Source: Streptomyces lincolnensis | GTDB taxonomy: Bacteria > Actinomycetota > Actinomycetes > Streptomycetales > Streptomycetaceae | Length of the DNA: 64,000 nt | Direction: 5' to 3' | Assembly: GCF_021173675.1 (NCBI RefSeq) | Contig: NZ_JAIHON010000005.1 | Coordinates: 186,001 to 250,000, forward strand | Shown here: positions 26,137-35,224 of the stretch, in pieces | Numbering within the stretch: the stretch's first letter is position 1 | Layout: every line of letters starts with the position of its first letter | Made by a program: the position numbers and the translations under genes | Notes under the pieces: generated by a model | What the model was told of the DNA's origin: nothing | Seen by the model: the letters and a program-made list of their open reading frames with translations, nothing else | Databases searched by the model: none

Positions 26137-26716
26137 CCGGCCGGCGCGGGAGGTCGAGCCGCATCAGGACACGCGGGTGCCCGGCCAGCACGGAGGTGGT
26201 GTCGGCGGCGTGGGTGAACCCGGCGCGTTCGAAGTTCCGGCGGATCCCGGCGTACGCCATGGTCAGGTCGACCCTGGCGTCGCCGTTGTCGAGGGGGTAC
26301 GCCTCGATCGCCGGGGCGCCGTGGGCGCGGGCGAACTCGACGGCGCCGGCGATCAGGGCGTGCGAGATGCCCTGCTTGCGGTGACCGGGGCGGACCCGGA
26401 CGCACCACAGCGACCACACCGGCAGATCGTCGACGTGCGGGATCCTGCGGCTGCGGGCGAAGGACGTGTCCGCGCGGGGCGCCACGGCCGCCCAGCCGAC
26501 CGGCTCGTCACCGTCGTAGGCGATCACCCCCGGAGGGGGCTCGGTGCGGCACAGTTCGGCGACGTACTCGCCCCGGGCGGGCCCGCGCAGCTCGTCGTTG
26601 AGCCGGGAGGGGATCCGATAGCTCAGGCACCAGCAGACGTTGGCCCCCGGCGACTTCGGGCCGAGCAGCGTACGGACGTCCTCGAAGACCGCAGCGGGGC
26701 GCACCTCGATGGTCAT
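26096..26716 (-). CDS. GNAT-family N-acetyltransferase
   Basis: A 206-residue protein with the GNAT core WSLWCVRVRPGHRKQGISHALI (acetyl-CoA loop R-K-Q-G-I) and a final strand-helix RRNFERAGFTHAAD. The N-terminal part (VCWCLSYRIPSRLN) matches a GNAT subgroup often annotated near stress genes in actinobacteria. The acceptor is unknown. The C-terminal 13 codons overlap the end of the convergent epoxide-hydrolase gene, so the two transcripts are antisense there. Confidence 0.87.
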   Translation of the reverse strand: MTIEVRPAAVFEDVRTLLGPKSPGANVCWCLSYRIPSRLNDELRGPARGEYVAELCRTEPPPGVIAYDGDEPVGWAAVAPRADTSFARSRRIPHVDDLPVWSLWCVRVRPGHRKQGISHALIAGAVEFARAHGAPAIEAYPLDNGDARVDLTMAYAGIRRNFERAGFTHAADTTSVLAGHPRVLMRLDLPRRPVSSGSPATPRDAG

Positions 26717-26853
26717 GACGCCACGATGCCACGACGGACACCGGGGACGACACGCGAAGCGGACACGTACTGACCTAATTCCCTGCGACGGTCGTCCTGT
26801 TGCCGGACACGCCTCGTGCCGGCCGCATGGACGACCGGAAGGATCAGACCATC

Positions 26854-27486
26854 GTGACTGCCACCACCTCGCCCCAGCCCCCCTCTCAGCTCTCCTCCCA
26901 GTCCCCTTCCCAGTCCTCGCCCCAGCCCGCCCTCGCGCCGCACGGCGAGCACGCCGACCTGCTCGCCGCCCTCGCGACCGCCCGGGCCGCCGTCACGCGC
27001 ACGGTGACCGGGCTCGACGACGAGAAGGCGGGCGAGCGTCCGACGGTCAGCGCGCTGTGCCTGGGCGGGCTGATCAAACACGTCACGTCCATGGAGGAGA
27101 GCTGGCTGCGCTTCGTGGTCGAGGGCCCGTCGGCGCTCAGCTACGACCTGCCCGACGGCGTCACCTGGGCCGACATCACCTCCGGCACCGCCCGCGAGAT
27201 CCCGCAGTGGCTGATCGACCACCAGCGCGGCTTCCGGATGGAGCCCGGCGAGACACTGGCCGACGTCCTGAAGCGGTACGAGGAGGTCGCCGCCCGCACC
27301 GAGGAGGTCGTCGCCTCCCTCCCCGACCTGTCGGCGACCCACCAGGTGCCCGCGGCGCCCTGGGGCAGCCCGGCCAGGGTGTACACCGTGCGCCGGGTCC
27401 TGACCCACGTCCTCCACGAGACCGCCCAGCACGCCGGGCACGCGGACATCCTGCGCGAGTCGCTCGACGGGAAGACCGCCACGTGA
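26854..27486 (+). CDS. DinB/DUF664-family protein
   Basis: A 210-residue four-helix protein of the DinB superfamily: LGGLIKHVTSMEESWLRFV supplies the first metal His and VRRVLTHVLHETAQHAGHADILRE gives the His pair of the typical H-x3-H motif. Such proteins bind Ni2+/Zn2+ and often act as thiol (mycothiol or bacillithiol) S-transferases. The start is the GTG at 26854, about ten bases after AAGGA; an ATG at 26827 has no binding site. The stop overlaps the next start (GTGA), so it is translationally coupled to the AlkZ-like gene. Confidence 0.87.
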   Translation: MTATTSPQPPSQLSSQSPSQSSPQPALAPHGEHADLLAALATARAAVTRTVTGLDDEKAGERPTVSALCLGGLIKHVTSMEESWLRFVVEGPSALSYDLPDGVTWADITSGTAREIPQWLIDHQRGFRMEPGETLADVLKRYEEVAARTEEVVASLPDLSATHQVPAAPWGSPARVYTVRRVLTHVLHETAQHAGHADILRESLDGKTAT

Positions 27487-28592
27487 CCGTGCTCGGCCCC
27501 CGGGCGCTCAACCGCGCCACGCTCGCCCGGCAGTTGCTGCTCGACCGCGCCGACCTGCCCGCCCTGGACGCCGTCGCCCACCTCGGCGGCCTCCAGGCAC
27601 AGGAACCGCAGGAGCCGTTCGTCGGACTCTGGTCCCGGCTGCGCGGCTTCGAACCCGCGGCCCTGTCGGACCTGCTGACCGGGCGGCGCGTGGTGCGCAC
27701 CCACCTCATGCGCCGCACCGTCCACCTCGTCACCGCCGACGACGCCCTCGCCTGGCGGGCCCGCCACGACGCCATGCTGCGCCAACGGGTCCTCGGGGTC
27801 TACCGCCGCGAGTTCGAGGGCGTGGACCTCGACGCCCTCGCCGCGGCGGGCCGGGCCGTGCTGTCCGACGGCGAGCCCCGCACGATGACGGAACTCACCC
27901 GGGCGCTCACCGACCGACCGTCCGGGCCGACCCTGCGGGCCCTCGGCGAGATGCTGGTCTCCGCCCTCGTCCCGATGGCGCAGCTGCCGCCACGCGGCCT
28001 GTGGCGCACGAAGGCGGGGGTACGCAACCTCCCCCTGTCCACCTGGCTGGGCCGCGAGATCGACCCGCTGCCGGAAAAGGACGGCGACGGTTCCGATCCC
28101 GTGGGCCGGGCCCTCGTCCGGCGCTACCTGGCCGCGTTCGGCCCGGCCGCCTCGGCCGATCTGCGCGCCTGGTGCGGCCTCGCCGGTCTGCCGGCGGCGG
28201 TCGCCGCGCTGCGGGACGAGCTGATCACCTTCCGCGACGAGCGCGGCCGGGAACTGCTCGACCTCCCCGACGCACCGCGCCCCGATCCCGACACCCCCGC
28301 CCCGGTACGGTTCCTGCCCGCCTTCGACAACGCCCTCCTCGGCTACGACGACCGCGGCCGGATCGTCGACGACGCCCACCGCGGCCTCTCGGTCGCCGGC
28401 GCCCGCGTCGTTCTCCTCGACGGCCGCGTCGCCGCCACCTGGACGGTCGAGTCGGACACCGTGACGGTCACTCCCCTGCGCCCCTTCTCCCGCACCGACC
28501 GCACCACCGTCGCCGAGGAGGGCCGGGAACTGGCGGAGTTCCTCACCGACGGTGACAGTGACCGCGTACGGATCACCGCGTCTCCCCGCTGA
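27483..28592 (+). CDS. AlkZ-like winged-helix DNA glycosylase (HTH_42 family)
   Basis: A 369-residue protein of the YcaQ/AlkZ family, built of tandem winged helices. The catalytic loop reads GGLQAQEPQEPF, giving the Q-x-Q pair of AlkZ and AlkZ-like enzymes rather than the Q-x-D of E. coli AlkX. MRRTVHLVTADD and FLPAFDNALLGYDDR are further family segments. AlkZ removes alkylated bases, including interstrand crosslinks from azinomycin, so this gene should protect DNA from crosslinkers. GTG at 27483 overlaps the upstream stop by four bases. No azinomycin cluster is here, so the source of damage is unknown. Confidence 0.85.
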   Translation: MTVLGPRALNRATLARQLLLDRADLPALDAVAHLGGLQAQEPQEPFVGLWSRLRGFEPAALSDLLTGRRVVRTHLMRRTVHLVTADDALAWRARHDAMLRQRVLGVYRREFEGVDLDALAAAGRAVLSDGEPRTMTELTRALTDRPSGPTLRALGEMLVSALVPMAQLPPRGLWRTKAGVRNLPLSTWLGREIDPLPEKDGDGSDPVGRALVRRYLAAFGPAASADLRAWCGLAGLPAAVAALRDELITFRDERGRELLDLPDAPRPDPDTPAPVRFLPAFDNALLGYDDRGRIVDDAHRGLSVAGARVVLLDGRVAATWTVESDTVTVTPLRPFSRTDRTTVAEEGRELAEFLTDGDSDRVRITASPR

Positions 28593-28749
28593 GGACGGAA
28601 GGACGGCGGGAGGACAGCGGGAGAACGGGCACCGGAACGGCGGAAAACGGCTGTCGCTCGGCCGGGCGCAGCGCCTAAGTTGCCGCAGGGGCGGGAGGTA
28701 CGACCACCCGCCCCACCGCGCACGCGACCGGAGCCGGAGAGAGAAACAG

Positions 28750-29955
28750 ATGCCGACTGGACTCATCGCACTGGCCGTCGGCGGTTTCGGCATCGGCCTC
28801 ACCGAATTCCTGATCGCGGGCCTGCTGCCGCAGGTGGCGTCGAGCTTCGGAGTGTCCGAGGCGGCCGCGGGCGGGCTGATCTCCGGGTACGCGCTCAGCG
28901 TCGCGGTCGGTGCGATCGCGCTGACCGCGGCGACGGCACGGCTGCCGCGGAAGCAGGTCCTGGTCGGCCTGGTGGTCCTGTTCGTCCTCGGCAACCTGCT
29001 GAACGCGATCGCGACGAACTACCCGGTGATGATGCTCGGCCGGATCGTCGCGGCGCTGTGCCACGGCTCGTTCTTCGGCATCGGCTCCCTGGTCGCACGC
29101 GGCCTGGTCGCACCGGAGAAGAAGTCCCGCGCGGTGGCCGTCATGTTCGCCGGCCTCACCGTCGCCAACGTGCTGGGCGTCCCCTTCGGCGCCCTGGTCG
29201 GCGAACGCTGGGGCTGGCGCGCCGCCTTCTGGGCGGTCACCGCCATCGGCGTGGTCGCTCTGGCGGGCATCATCGCCCTAGTCCCCGGGACCGCGGGCGA
29301 GACGGCACCGGACCACCGGGGCGGACCACTCCCTCCCCACACCCTCCGGGCCCAGATCAGCGCCTTCCGCTCCACCCAGGTCTGGCTGACCCTGACGGCC
29401 ACCGCCCTCAGCTACGGCGGCATGTTCGGCGCCTTCAGCTACCTCGCCTACACCTTCACCGAGGTCAGCGGCTTCTCCTCGGCCGACGTCGCCTGGCTGC
29501 TCATGGTCTACGGCGTCGGCCTGGTCGTGGGCAACCTGATCGGCGGACGAGCGGCCGACCACGACCGTGACCGCGCCCTGCTCCTCGCCCTGACCGGCCT
29601 CACCCTCACCCTGGCAGCCTTCGGACTGCTGGCCGGCAACGCCACGGCGTCGGTGATCCTGGTGTTCCTCATGGGCGTCTTCGGCTTCGCCAGTGTGCCC
29701 GGCATGATCACCCGCGTCACCGACGCCGCCCACGGCGCGGCCCTCGCCGCCAGCGCCAACGTCTCCGCCTCCAACATCGGCAACGCCCTGGGCGCCTGGG
29801 CCGGCGGCCTGGCCATCACCGCCGGCCTCGGCTACACCGCCCCCCTCTACGTCGGTGCCCTCATCGTCCTCGCCTCGGTCGCCGTCATGGCCGTAGCCGC
29901 GAAGGGGGCCGGCCCGAAGGAACACCAACCCTCCCCGGTGTCCGCGGAGGCATGA
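28750..29955 (+). CDS. MFS exporter, DHA1 family (AraJ/chloramphenicol-exporter-like)
   Basis: A 401-residue protein with 12 membrane helices. The opening GGFGIGLTEFLIAGLLPQVASSFGVS, with the TEF motif, and SEAAAGGLISGYALSVAVGA match the drug:H+ antiporter-1 group that includes Streptomyces CmlR-type chloramphenicol exporters and AraJ. GRIVAALCHGSFFGIGSLVA is a helix 4 segment with conserved Arg and His. ATG at 28750 after GGAGAGAG. It should export a small molecule. The next gene overlaps its stop by four bases, so they are coupled. Confidence 0.88.
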   Translation: MPTGLIALAVGGFGIGLTEFLIAGLLPQVASSFGVSEAAAGGLISGYALSVAVGAIALTAATARLPRKQVLVGLVVLFVLGNLLNAIATNYPVMMLGRIVAALCHGSFFGIGSLVARGLVAPEKKSRAVAVMFAGLTVANVLGVPFGALVGERWGWRAAFWAVTAIGVVALAGIIALVPGTAGETAPDHRGGPLPPHTLRAQISAFRSTQVWLTLTATALSYGGMFGAFSYLAYTFTEVSGFSSADVAWLLMVYGVGLVVGNLIGGRAADHDRDRALLLALTGLTLTLAAFGLLAGNATASVILVFLMGVFGFASVPGMITRVTDAAHGAALAASANVSASNIGNALGAWAGGLAITAGLGYTAPLYVGALIVLASVAVMAVAAKGAGPKEHQPSPVSAEA

Positions 29956-30398
29956 CCAGCGTGCTGCTCCTGGCCCTGACGATGGCACCGTTCCTCGCGC
30001 CCTGCGTGGTCGTGATCACCGCCGCGGTCCTCGCCCGACGGGGCTACGCACGACCGCCGGGCACCTGGCGACGCCTGCCGGGCGCCGGCACCTGCGTACT
30101 GATCGCCGTCATGTCCGGCGCGGCGGCGTTCGGCGCGTACGCGTGGGGAGTGATGTCGGGGTTCTACGTCCTGGACCCGGACCAGCTGTGCGCGTCACGC
30201 GGTGCGCCCGGCGACCACATCGTGACCCGGGCGTCGCTGCCGGTCAGCGTCCAATGCGTCACCTCGGACGGCACGGGCACGGAACTGGTCCCGGACTGGG
30301 TGAACCCCGTGATCTTCACCGGCCTCACCCTGTTCGCGCTCTCCCTGGTGATCGCGACCGCCTCCGGAGTACGAGGGCGGCGCACCCCGTTCGCATGA
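29952..30398 (+). CDS. Hypothetical membrane protein
   Basis: A 148-residue protein with three predicted membrane helices (about residues 3-27, 45-68 and 122-143) and one outside loop of some 50 residues holding two cysteines (LCASRG and VQCVTSD) that could form a disulphide. It overlaps the exporter gene by ATGA, which suggests a shared job, perhaps as accessory of that pump. No family was recognised. Confidence 0.75.
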   Translation: MTSVLLLALTMAPFLAPCVVVITAAVLARRGYARPPGTWRRLPGAGTCVLIAVMSGAAAFGAYAWGVMSGFYVLDPDQLCASRGAPGDHIVTRASLPVSVQCVTSDGTGTELVPDWVNPVIFTGLTLFALSLVIATASGVRGRRTPFA

Positions 30399-30450
30399 AC
30401 CCCTCGAAGTGACTCGCCACCCAAAATCGAACAGGCGTAGCATTGCCGCC

Positions 30451-30789
30451 GTGGCTAAGACCTATGACTTTCCAGGGGACCTCCTTGCCGGTCAGGAGGA
30501 GCTGCATCAGGTCCGGGCCGAGCTGTCGGCCTTGCTGAAGCGGCTCCCCTGGTCCGTCGAGCCGCTGGACGGCTTCAGCGACGACAACGGCTGGCGCAAG
30601 GTGGAACGCCCCGCCTCCCCCGGCTGGACGGCCGACGAACAGGCCGAGGTGGAGAAGCTCCGACAGCGCGAACACGAACTCGCCGTCTTCGTCAGCGGCC
30701 ACCGCTTCTGGACGGAGGTCGCCACCACGGACCGCGTGGACGCCCGCATGAACCTCAAACACGCCCAGCCCCCACCCCCACCCACCTGA
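30451..30789 (+). CDS. Conserved actinobacterial hypothetical protein
   Basis: A 112-residue soluble protein starting at a GTG (then AKTYDFPGDLLAGQEELHQV). It is helical, with the segments ELSALLKRLPWSVEP and DEQAEVEKLRQREHELAVFV, and ends in a Pro-rich tail. I recognise this as a common small Streptomyces protein without known function. No ribosome binding site is clear; an in-frame start at 30409 is less likely because its residues look unconserved. A hairpin terminator follows. Confidence 0.7.
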   Translation: MAKTYDFPGDLLAGQEELHQVRAELSALLKRLPWSVEPLDGFSDDNGWRKVERPASPGWTADEQAEVEKLRQREHELAVFVSGHRFWTEVATTDRVDARMNLKHAQPPPPPT

Positions 30790-30803
30790 CCGCCCCAACA
30801 CAA

Positions 30804-30833
30804 CGGCCCCCCGGAGCACACTCCGAGGGGCCG
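30804..30833. terminator. Hairpin terminator between a CDS and tRNA-Val
   Basis: Arms 30804-30816 and 30821-30833 pair at 12 of 13 positions around the loop CACA. It lies between the convergent ends of the small protein gene (30789) and the tRNA (30842), so it can end both transcripts. Confidence 0.75.
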
Positions 30834-30841
30834 ACAACCGG

Positions 30842-30913
<72 letters not shown>

Positions 30914-31118
30914 GAGACGAGTCGACAGCCTACATCGCCCGGGGCACTGCCCCGCAAACCCGTTCGTGGCGACGGTCCGTGACGACCAGGTGCGGGGCGG
31001 CTCCGGGGGTTATCCCCACCCCCGATCCGGGAGCGCTCCGGATCCCCCCGTGCCGTCGGGATCCGTACGGTCGAGGTGCGTCATCGAGGCGTCCACGTCG
31101 TTCCAGGGGGAGATCATC

Positions 31119-31889
31119 ATGGCCCGTACCGTTCCCGCGCGTGCCGTCGCGGCTGTTGGGGTCGTCGCGGTTCTGGTGGGGGGTGGCACCGCGTGTGGGG
31201 TGTCCGCCGGGGACGACAAGGATCCTGAGGAGCGGTCGTTCGCGCTTCAGGGGAGGACGCTGACCGTCGACTCGGACGACTCGGCGCTGGAGATCGTCGC
31301 CTCGGGGGACGGTCCGGAGGGGAAGGTCAGGGTGACCCGGTGGTTCCAGGGCACGGTGGCGGTGGGGAAGGACCCGAAGGTGACCTGGTCGTTCGAGGGG
31401 GACCGGCTGAAGCTGCGGATGACGTGCTCGGGGGTGGTCGTGGACTGCTCGGCCAAGCACCGGATCGAGGTGCCGCACGGTGTCGCGGTGAAGGTCGAGG
31501 ACGGGGAGGGCAGTGTGCGGGCGCGGGGTTTCAAGGATCCGCTGGACATCCGTACCGGTGACGGGTCCGTGCGGGTCACCGACACCTCGGGGCCGCTGAG
31601 TGTGCGTACCGGTGACGGGTCCGTGCGGGCGGACGTGTCCTCGCGGCAGGTGCGGGCCCGCACGCATGACGGCTCGGTACGCCTCGAACTCCGTGCCGTT
31701 CCGGACCTGGTGGAGTCCCGCAGCGGTGACGGTTCGGTGACCATCGACCTGCCGAAGGCGACGTACCGGGTGACCACGAGGACGGGTGACGGCGGGGTGG
31801 ACGTGTCGGTGCCGCGGGCCGACTCCAGCCCGCATGTCGTGAACGCCCGGACGGGCGACGGCAAAGTCACGGTCCGAACCGCGAACTGA
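31119..31889 (+). CDS. Exported DUF4097-type beta-solenoid protein, possible lipoprotein
   Basis: A 256-residue protein with a signal peptide ending GGGTAC-G; the Cys near residue 26 could be lipidated, but the -3 position is Gly, so the lipobox is weak. The C-terminal half holds six consecutive repeats centred on (R/S)-T-G-D-G-S-V, as in the DUF4097 single-stranded beta-helix group. Two Cys (MTCSG, VVDCSA) may pair. Family members sit on the cell surface and have no assigned function. ATG at 31119 with AGGGGGAG six bases upstream. Confidence 0.85.
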   Translation: MARTVPARAVAAVGVVAVLVGGGTACGVSAGDDKDPEERSFALQGRTLTVDSDDSALEIVASGDGPEGKVRVTRWFQGTVAVGKDPKVTWSFEGDRLKLRMTCSGVVVDCSAKHRIEVPHGVAVKVEDGEGSVRARGFKDPLDIRTGDGSVRVTDTSGPLSVRTGDGSVRADVSSRQVRARTHDGSVRLELRAVPDLVESRSGDGSVTIDLPKATYRVTTRTGDGGVDVSVPRADSSPHVVNARTGDGKVTVRTAN

Positions 31890-31962
31890 CCGGCCCGTGT
31901 GTTCGTCCTAAACCGGTGGGAGAATGGACCGGGCAGGACGGATCACAGCACGGGAGAGGGAT

Positions 31963-33375
31963 GTGACGGCGACACCACCGCAGCCGGAATCGCCGTTGGT
32001 GCCGCGCGCACACCACCCCGCAGCTCGCGCCCCACGCGCCGGGCGCCCCGCACGGCACGCCCTGCGCGACACCCTCACCCTGGTCACGCTCCCGCTCGTC
32101 GTCGCGCTCGCGCTGCCCGCCGCCTTCGCCGGTGGCGGCACCCGGCGCTGGTTCGGCGGGCGGGCGGAGAACCAGCGGGCCGAGGCGCAGGCCGCGAAGG
32201 ACGCCGCCGCGGCCGCGTTCTACGAGCTGGACACCGCGCAGCGGGATCTGCGGATCTCGATCGAGACCATCACGGCGGTGGACGACTCCCCCGCCGCCCG
32301 GCGCGCGGTCGCCGACTTCCAGGCGGTCAGCGCCCGGATCGACGAGGTCAGCCACCAGTACATCCAGGCCGTGGACGCGCACGACCTGGACCGGGACGAC
32401 CTGGAGGCCTCGGCCGCCTCCCAGGCGCGTACCGCGCTGACCCGGGCGAAGGACGACCTGACCAACGTCAAGCGGGAGCTGGACCGTTTCGGCGACAGCC
32501 TGGGGCCGCTGATCGGCAAGGCCGAGACCCAGCTGGCCCGCCTCGCCCCCGCCGTCGAGCGGGCCCGGCAGGGGCTGCTGGCCGCCTCCAACGCCCTGGA
32601 CGCCGTACGGGGGTCGGGGCTGAAGGCGGACGATCTGGCGGCCCGGCTCGCCGCCCTCGGGCCCGAGCTGACCAAGCTGAACCAGGGCGCGGGGCAGCAC
32701 GGCGTGCCGCAGACGCTGGAGCGGGCCGAGCGGGTGTCCCGAGAGGCGGAGTCGGTCCGGGTGGAGGCCGAGCGGCTGCCGGAGCGGGCCGCCGAGATCG
32801 ACCACCGGCTGGTGTCCCTGCGGACCCGTGCCCAGGCGCTCACCACGCGCGCCGGGCAGGTCGAGCCGGTCCTGAGCGAGCTGCGCCGCCGGTTCGCCGC
32901 CGCCTGCTGGCAGGACCTCCAGCACGTCCCCGACCAGGCCGCCCGGAACGTGGAGCAGGCCGAGCTGAAGCTGCGCGAGGCGCGGGCCGCGCGCGACGAG
33001 CAGCGCTGGGCGGACGCCACCGCCCTGCTCTCCACCGTCCGGGCACTGCTGAACACCACCGACGAGTCCGTCTCCGCCGCCGGCGACCGGCTGCGCCGCC
33101 TGAACGCCGTGCAGAAGGACCCGCAGCAGGAGATCGACCGCACGCGTTTCGCGATCCGGGACGCCCAGCGTCTGGCCATGGCCGGCCGCAACACCCCCGA
33201 CCCCCGGCACGCCCGCCCCCTGGACGACGCGGTCGCCCGCCTCGACCGCGCGATCGGCACGCTGGAGGGGCGCCACCCCGACTACTGGCACTTCCTGACC
33301 GAGACCGAGGCGGTGCGGCAGACGGTGGCGCGGGTGGTGTCCCAGATCCGCGACGACCGCGGCGCCGGTCACTGA
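31963..33375 (+). CDS. Membrane-anchored coiled-coil protein of unknown function
   Basis: A 470-residue protein with a Pro/Arg-rich cytoplasmic N-terminus, one membrane helix (TLVTLPLVVALALPAAFA, about residues 38-56) and a long helical remainder full of heptad-like Ala/Leu/Glu/Arg segments, for example around residues 75-130 and 220-330. The topology puts the coiled coil outside the membrane. GTG at 31963 with GGAG six bases upstream. No domain was recognised; it may be a surface scaffold. The FmdB and DedA genes follow on the same strand. Confidence 0.75.
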   Translation: MTATPPQPESPLVPRAHHPAARAPRAGRPARHALRDTLTLVTLPLVVALALPAAFAGGGTRRWFGGRAENQRAEAQAAKDAAAAAFYELDTAQRDLRISIETITAVDDSPAARRAVADFQAVSARIDEVSHQYIQAVDAHDLDRDDLEASAASQARTALTRAKDDLTNVKRELDRFGDSLGPLIGKAETQLARLAPAVERARQGLLAASNALDAVRGSGLKADDLAARLAALGPELTKLNQGAGQHGVPQTLERAERVSREAESVRVEAERLPERAAEIDHRLVSLRTRAQALTTRAGQVEPVLSELRRRFAAACWQDLQHVPDQAARNVEQAELKLREARAARDEQRWADATALLSTVRALLNTTDESVSAAGDRLRRLNAVQKDPQQEIDRTRFAIRDAQRLAMAGRNTPDPRHARPLDDAVARLDRAIGTLEGRHPDYWHFLTETEAVRQTVARVVSQIRDDRGAGH

Positions 33376-33417
33376 GACGCCCTACGACGGTCCGCGGCGG
33401 CCGGATACCCTGTGCCC

Positions 33418-33642
33418 ATGCCTCGCTACGAGTACCGCTGCCGGACCTGCGGCGACACCTTCGAACTGAGCCGTCCGATGGCGGAGTCCGCCGCGCCCGC
33501 CGACTGCCCCGCGGGCCACGACGACACGGTGAAGCTGCTGTCCACGGTGGCGGTCGGCGGCTCGTCCGCCGCGCCCGCCCCCGCGCCCCGCGCGGGCGGC
33601 GGCGGTGGGGGCGGCTGCTGCGGCGGGGGCTCCTGCGGCTGA
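33418..33642 (+). CDS. FmdB-family zinc ribbon protein
   Basis: A 74-residue protein. MPRYEYRCRTCGDTFELS is the FmdB start with the first zinc-binding CxxC; the second pair is expected near ADCPAGH, where only one Cys and a His are seen. The tail is Gly-rich with CCGGGSCG, which could bind metal too. FmdB proteins are proposed regulators of amidase or formamidase genes, without firm proof. ATG at 33418. Confidence 0.87.
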   Translation: MPRYEYRCRTCGDTFELSRPMAESAAPADCPAGHDDTVKLLSTVAVGGSSAAPAPAPRAGGGGGGGCCGGGSCG

Positions 33643-33755
33643 CGCGACCCTCGTGGCCTGACACCACCGTCGCGGCCTGACACCACCGTCGCGGCCGGCG
33701 CCCGAGGCAACCTTCCTCAGGCTCCCTTCAGCTCCGGATCCCTACGGTGGCAGGC

Positions 33756-34412
33756 ATGACAGCCGCACCGCAGTGGATCAACGGGCTCATGGACACGCTG
33801 GGCGCGCCCGGCGCCGGTATCGCCATCGCCCTGGAGAACCTCTTCCCCCCGCTCCCGAGCGAGGTGATCCTGCCGCTCGCGGGTTTCGCGGCGAGCACCG
33901 GACAGATGAACCTGTGGGCCGCCCTGCTGTGGACGACCGCGGGTTCGGTGGTCGGCGCGCTCGCGCTCTACGGTGTCGGCGCGCTGCTCGGCCGTGACCG
34001 CACGGTGGCGATCGCGGCCCGGCTGCCGCTGGTGAAGGTCTCCGACATCGAGAAGACGGAGGCCTGGTTCCTCAAGCACGGCACCAAGGCGGTCTTCTTC
34101 GGCCGGATGATCCCCATCTTCCGCAGCCTGATCTCCGTACCGGCCGGCGTCGAGCGCATGCCCCTGCCCGTCTTCCTCGGCCTGACCACGCTGGGCAGCG
34201 CCATCTGGAACACGGTGTTCGTCCTCGCCGGGTACGCGCTGGGCGACAACTGGGCCCAGGTCACCGACATGGTCTCCGCCTACTCCAAGGTGGTCCTGGT
34301 GGCGGCCGTCCTGGCCCTGGCCGCCTTCGTCGTCGTACGACTGCTGCGGCGCCCCGGACCGGGACGCCGCAGGTCGGGCACACCGCGCGAGAGCGAACCG
34401 GCGGGGCGTTAG
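33756..34412 (+). CDS. DedA-family membrane protein
   Basis: A 218-residue DedA protein with four to five hydrophobic segments: ALENLFPPLPSEVILPLAGFAA (with the E-x-x-P-x-P-S-E motif), AGSVVGALALYGVGALLGR and FFGRMIPIFRSLISVPAGVERM, the F/G-R-x-x-P-x-x-R signature. DedA proteins recycle lipid carriers such as undecaprenyl phosphate using the proton gradient. ATG at 33756 (GTG at 33747 possible). The stop overlaps the convergent HAD gene by four bases. It is the second DedA in the window. Confidence 0.9.
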   Translation: MTAAPQWINGLMDTLGAPGAGIAIALENLFPPLPSEVILPLAGFAASTGQMNLWAALLWTTAGSVVGALALYGVGALLGRDRTVAIAARLPLVKVSDIEKTEAWFLKHGTKAVFFGRMIPIFRSLISVPAGVERMPLPVFLGLTTLGSAIWNTVFVLAGYALGDNWAQVTDMVSAYSKVVLVAAVLALAAFVVVRLLRRPGPGRRRSGTPRESEPAGR

Positions 34413-35224
34413 CCGGTTCGGGCCTCGCGCAGGAACTCGCGCAGGATCCGCTCGCCCGCCAGCACGCCCCGCTCCGGCAGCGCGGCGATCGCCGGGGCGG
34501 TCCAGGCGGCGTCGGCGAGTTCGCCGTGGCCGGGGCGCCAGCCCTTGTCGGATGCGAGGAGGAGGTCGGCGTCGAGGAGGGAGTCGCCGGCGGCGAGGGT
34601 CAGCGCGGCGCCGGTGCGGCGGGCGACCTCGCGCATGGCGGCGCTCTTGGTGAGCGGTTTGGGGACGGCGTAGATCTTGCGGCCCTGGAGGGAGACCGTC
34701 CAGCCGCGGTTCTCCGCCCAGACGGCGAGTTCCTTCACCCAGTCCTCGGGGAGCAGTTCGCGTTCGACGACCAGGTAGGCGAAGAGGTCCTCGGCGACGC
34801 GGTGCTTGCGCACCCACAGCGGGTCGGCGGAGGCCATCAGGTGCTCGCGGATCTCGTCGAGCGGGGCGCACTCCTCGGCGAGCCGGGCCTGTACGCGCGC
34901 GTGCCAGTCGGCGTCGGTGACGCCGTCGACGAGAAGGTGCCCGCCATTGGCGCAGATCGCGTACGTCGGCGTGGGGCCCGGCAGGTTGATGCGCTGGTAC
35001 TGCTTGCGGGTGCGGGTGGTCGTCGGGACGAAGACGGCCGCGTCCCCGAGTTCGGTGAGCAGTGCGGCCGAGGTCTCGGTCATGAACGACAGTGGCCTGC
35101 TCTCGTGCACCTCGACGCACAGCAGCCTGGGCGCCCGGGCGTCCGGCATGGTCAGCGCGAGGGCCGCGGCGGAGTAGATGAGCGTACGGTCGAGATCGCT
35201 GGCGACGAGCACCGGTGCGGACAT
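34409..35224 (-). CDS. HAD-superfamily phosphatase of the Ter operon
   Basis: A 271-residue HAD hydrolase. VLVASDLDRTLIYSAAA is motif I, VFVPTTTRTRKQYQRI is motif II, KPLTKSAAMREV holds the motif III Lys, and LAAGDSLLDADLLLAS is motif IV. The cap (about residues 90-190) is of the Cof/SPP type. ATG at 35224 shares a base with the stop of the phosphoribosyltransferase gene, so they are translationally coupled. In known Ter gene clusters such a HAD enzyme accompanies phosphoribosyltransferases and a citrate-lyase-like protein; it is thought to dephosphorylate their nucleotide-like product. The exact substrate is unknown. Confidence 0.87.
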   Translation of the reverse strand: MSAPVLVASDLDRTLIYSAAALALTMPDARAPRLLCVEVHESRPLSFMTETSAALLTELGDAAVFVPTTTRTRKQYQRINLPGPTPTYAICANGGHLLVDGVTDADWHARVQARLAEECAPLDEIREHLMASADPLWVRKHRVAEDLFAYLVVERELLPEDWVKELAVWAENRGWTVSLQGRKIYAVPKPLTKSAAMREVARRTGAALTLAAGDSLLDADLLLASDKGWRPGHGELADAAWTAPAIAALPERGVLAGERILREFLREARTG

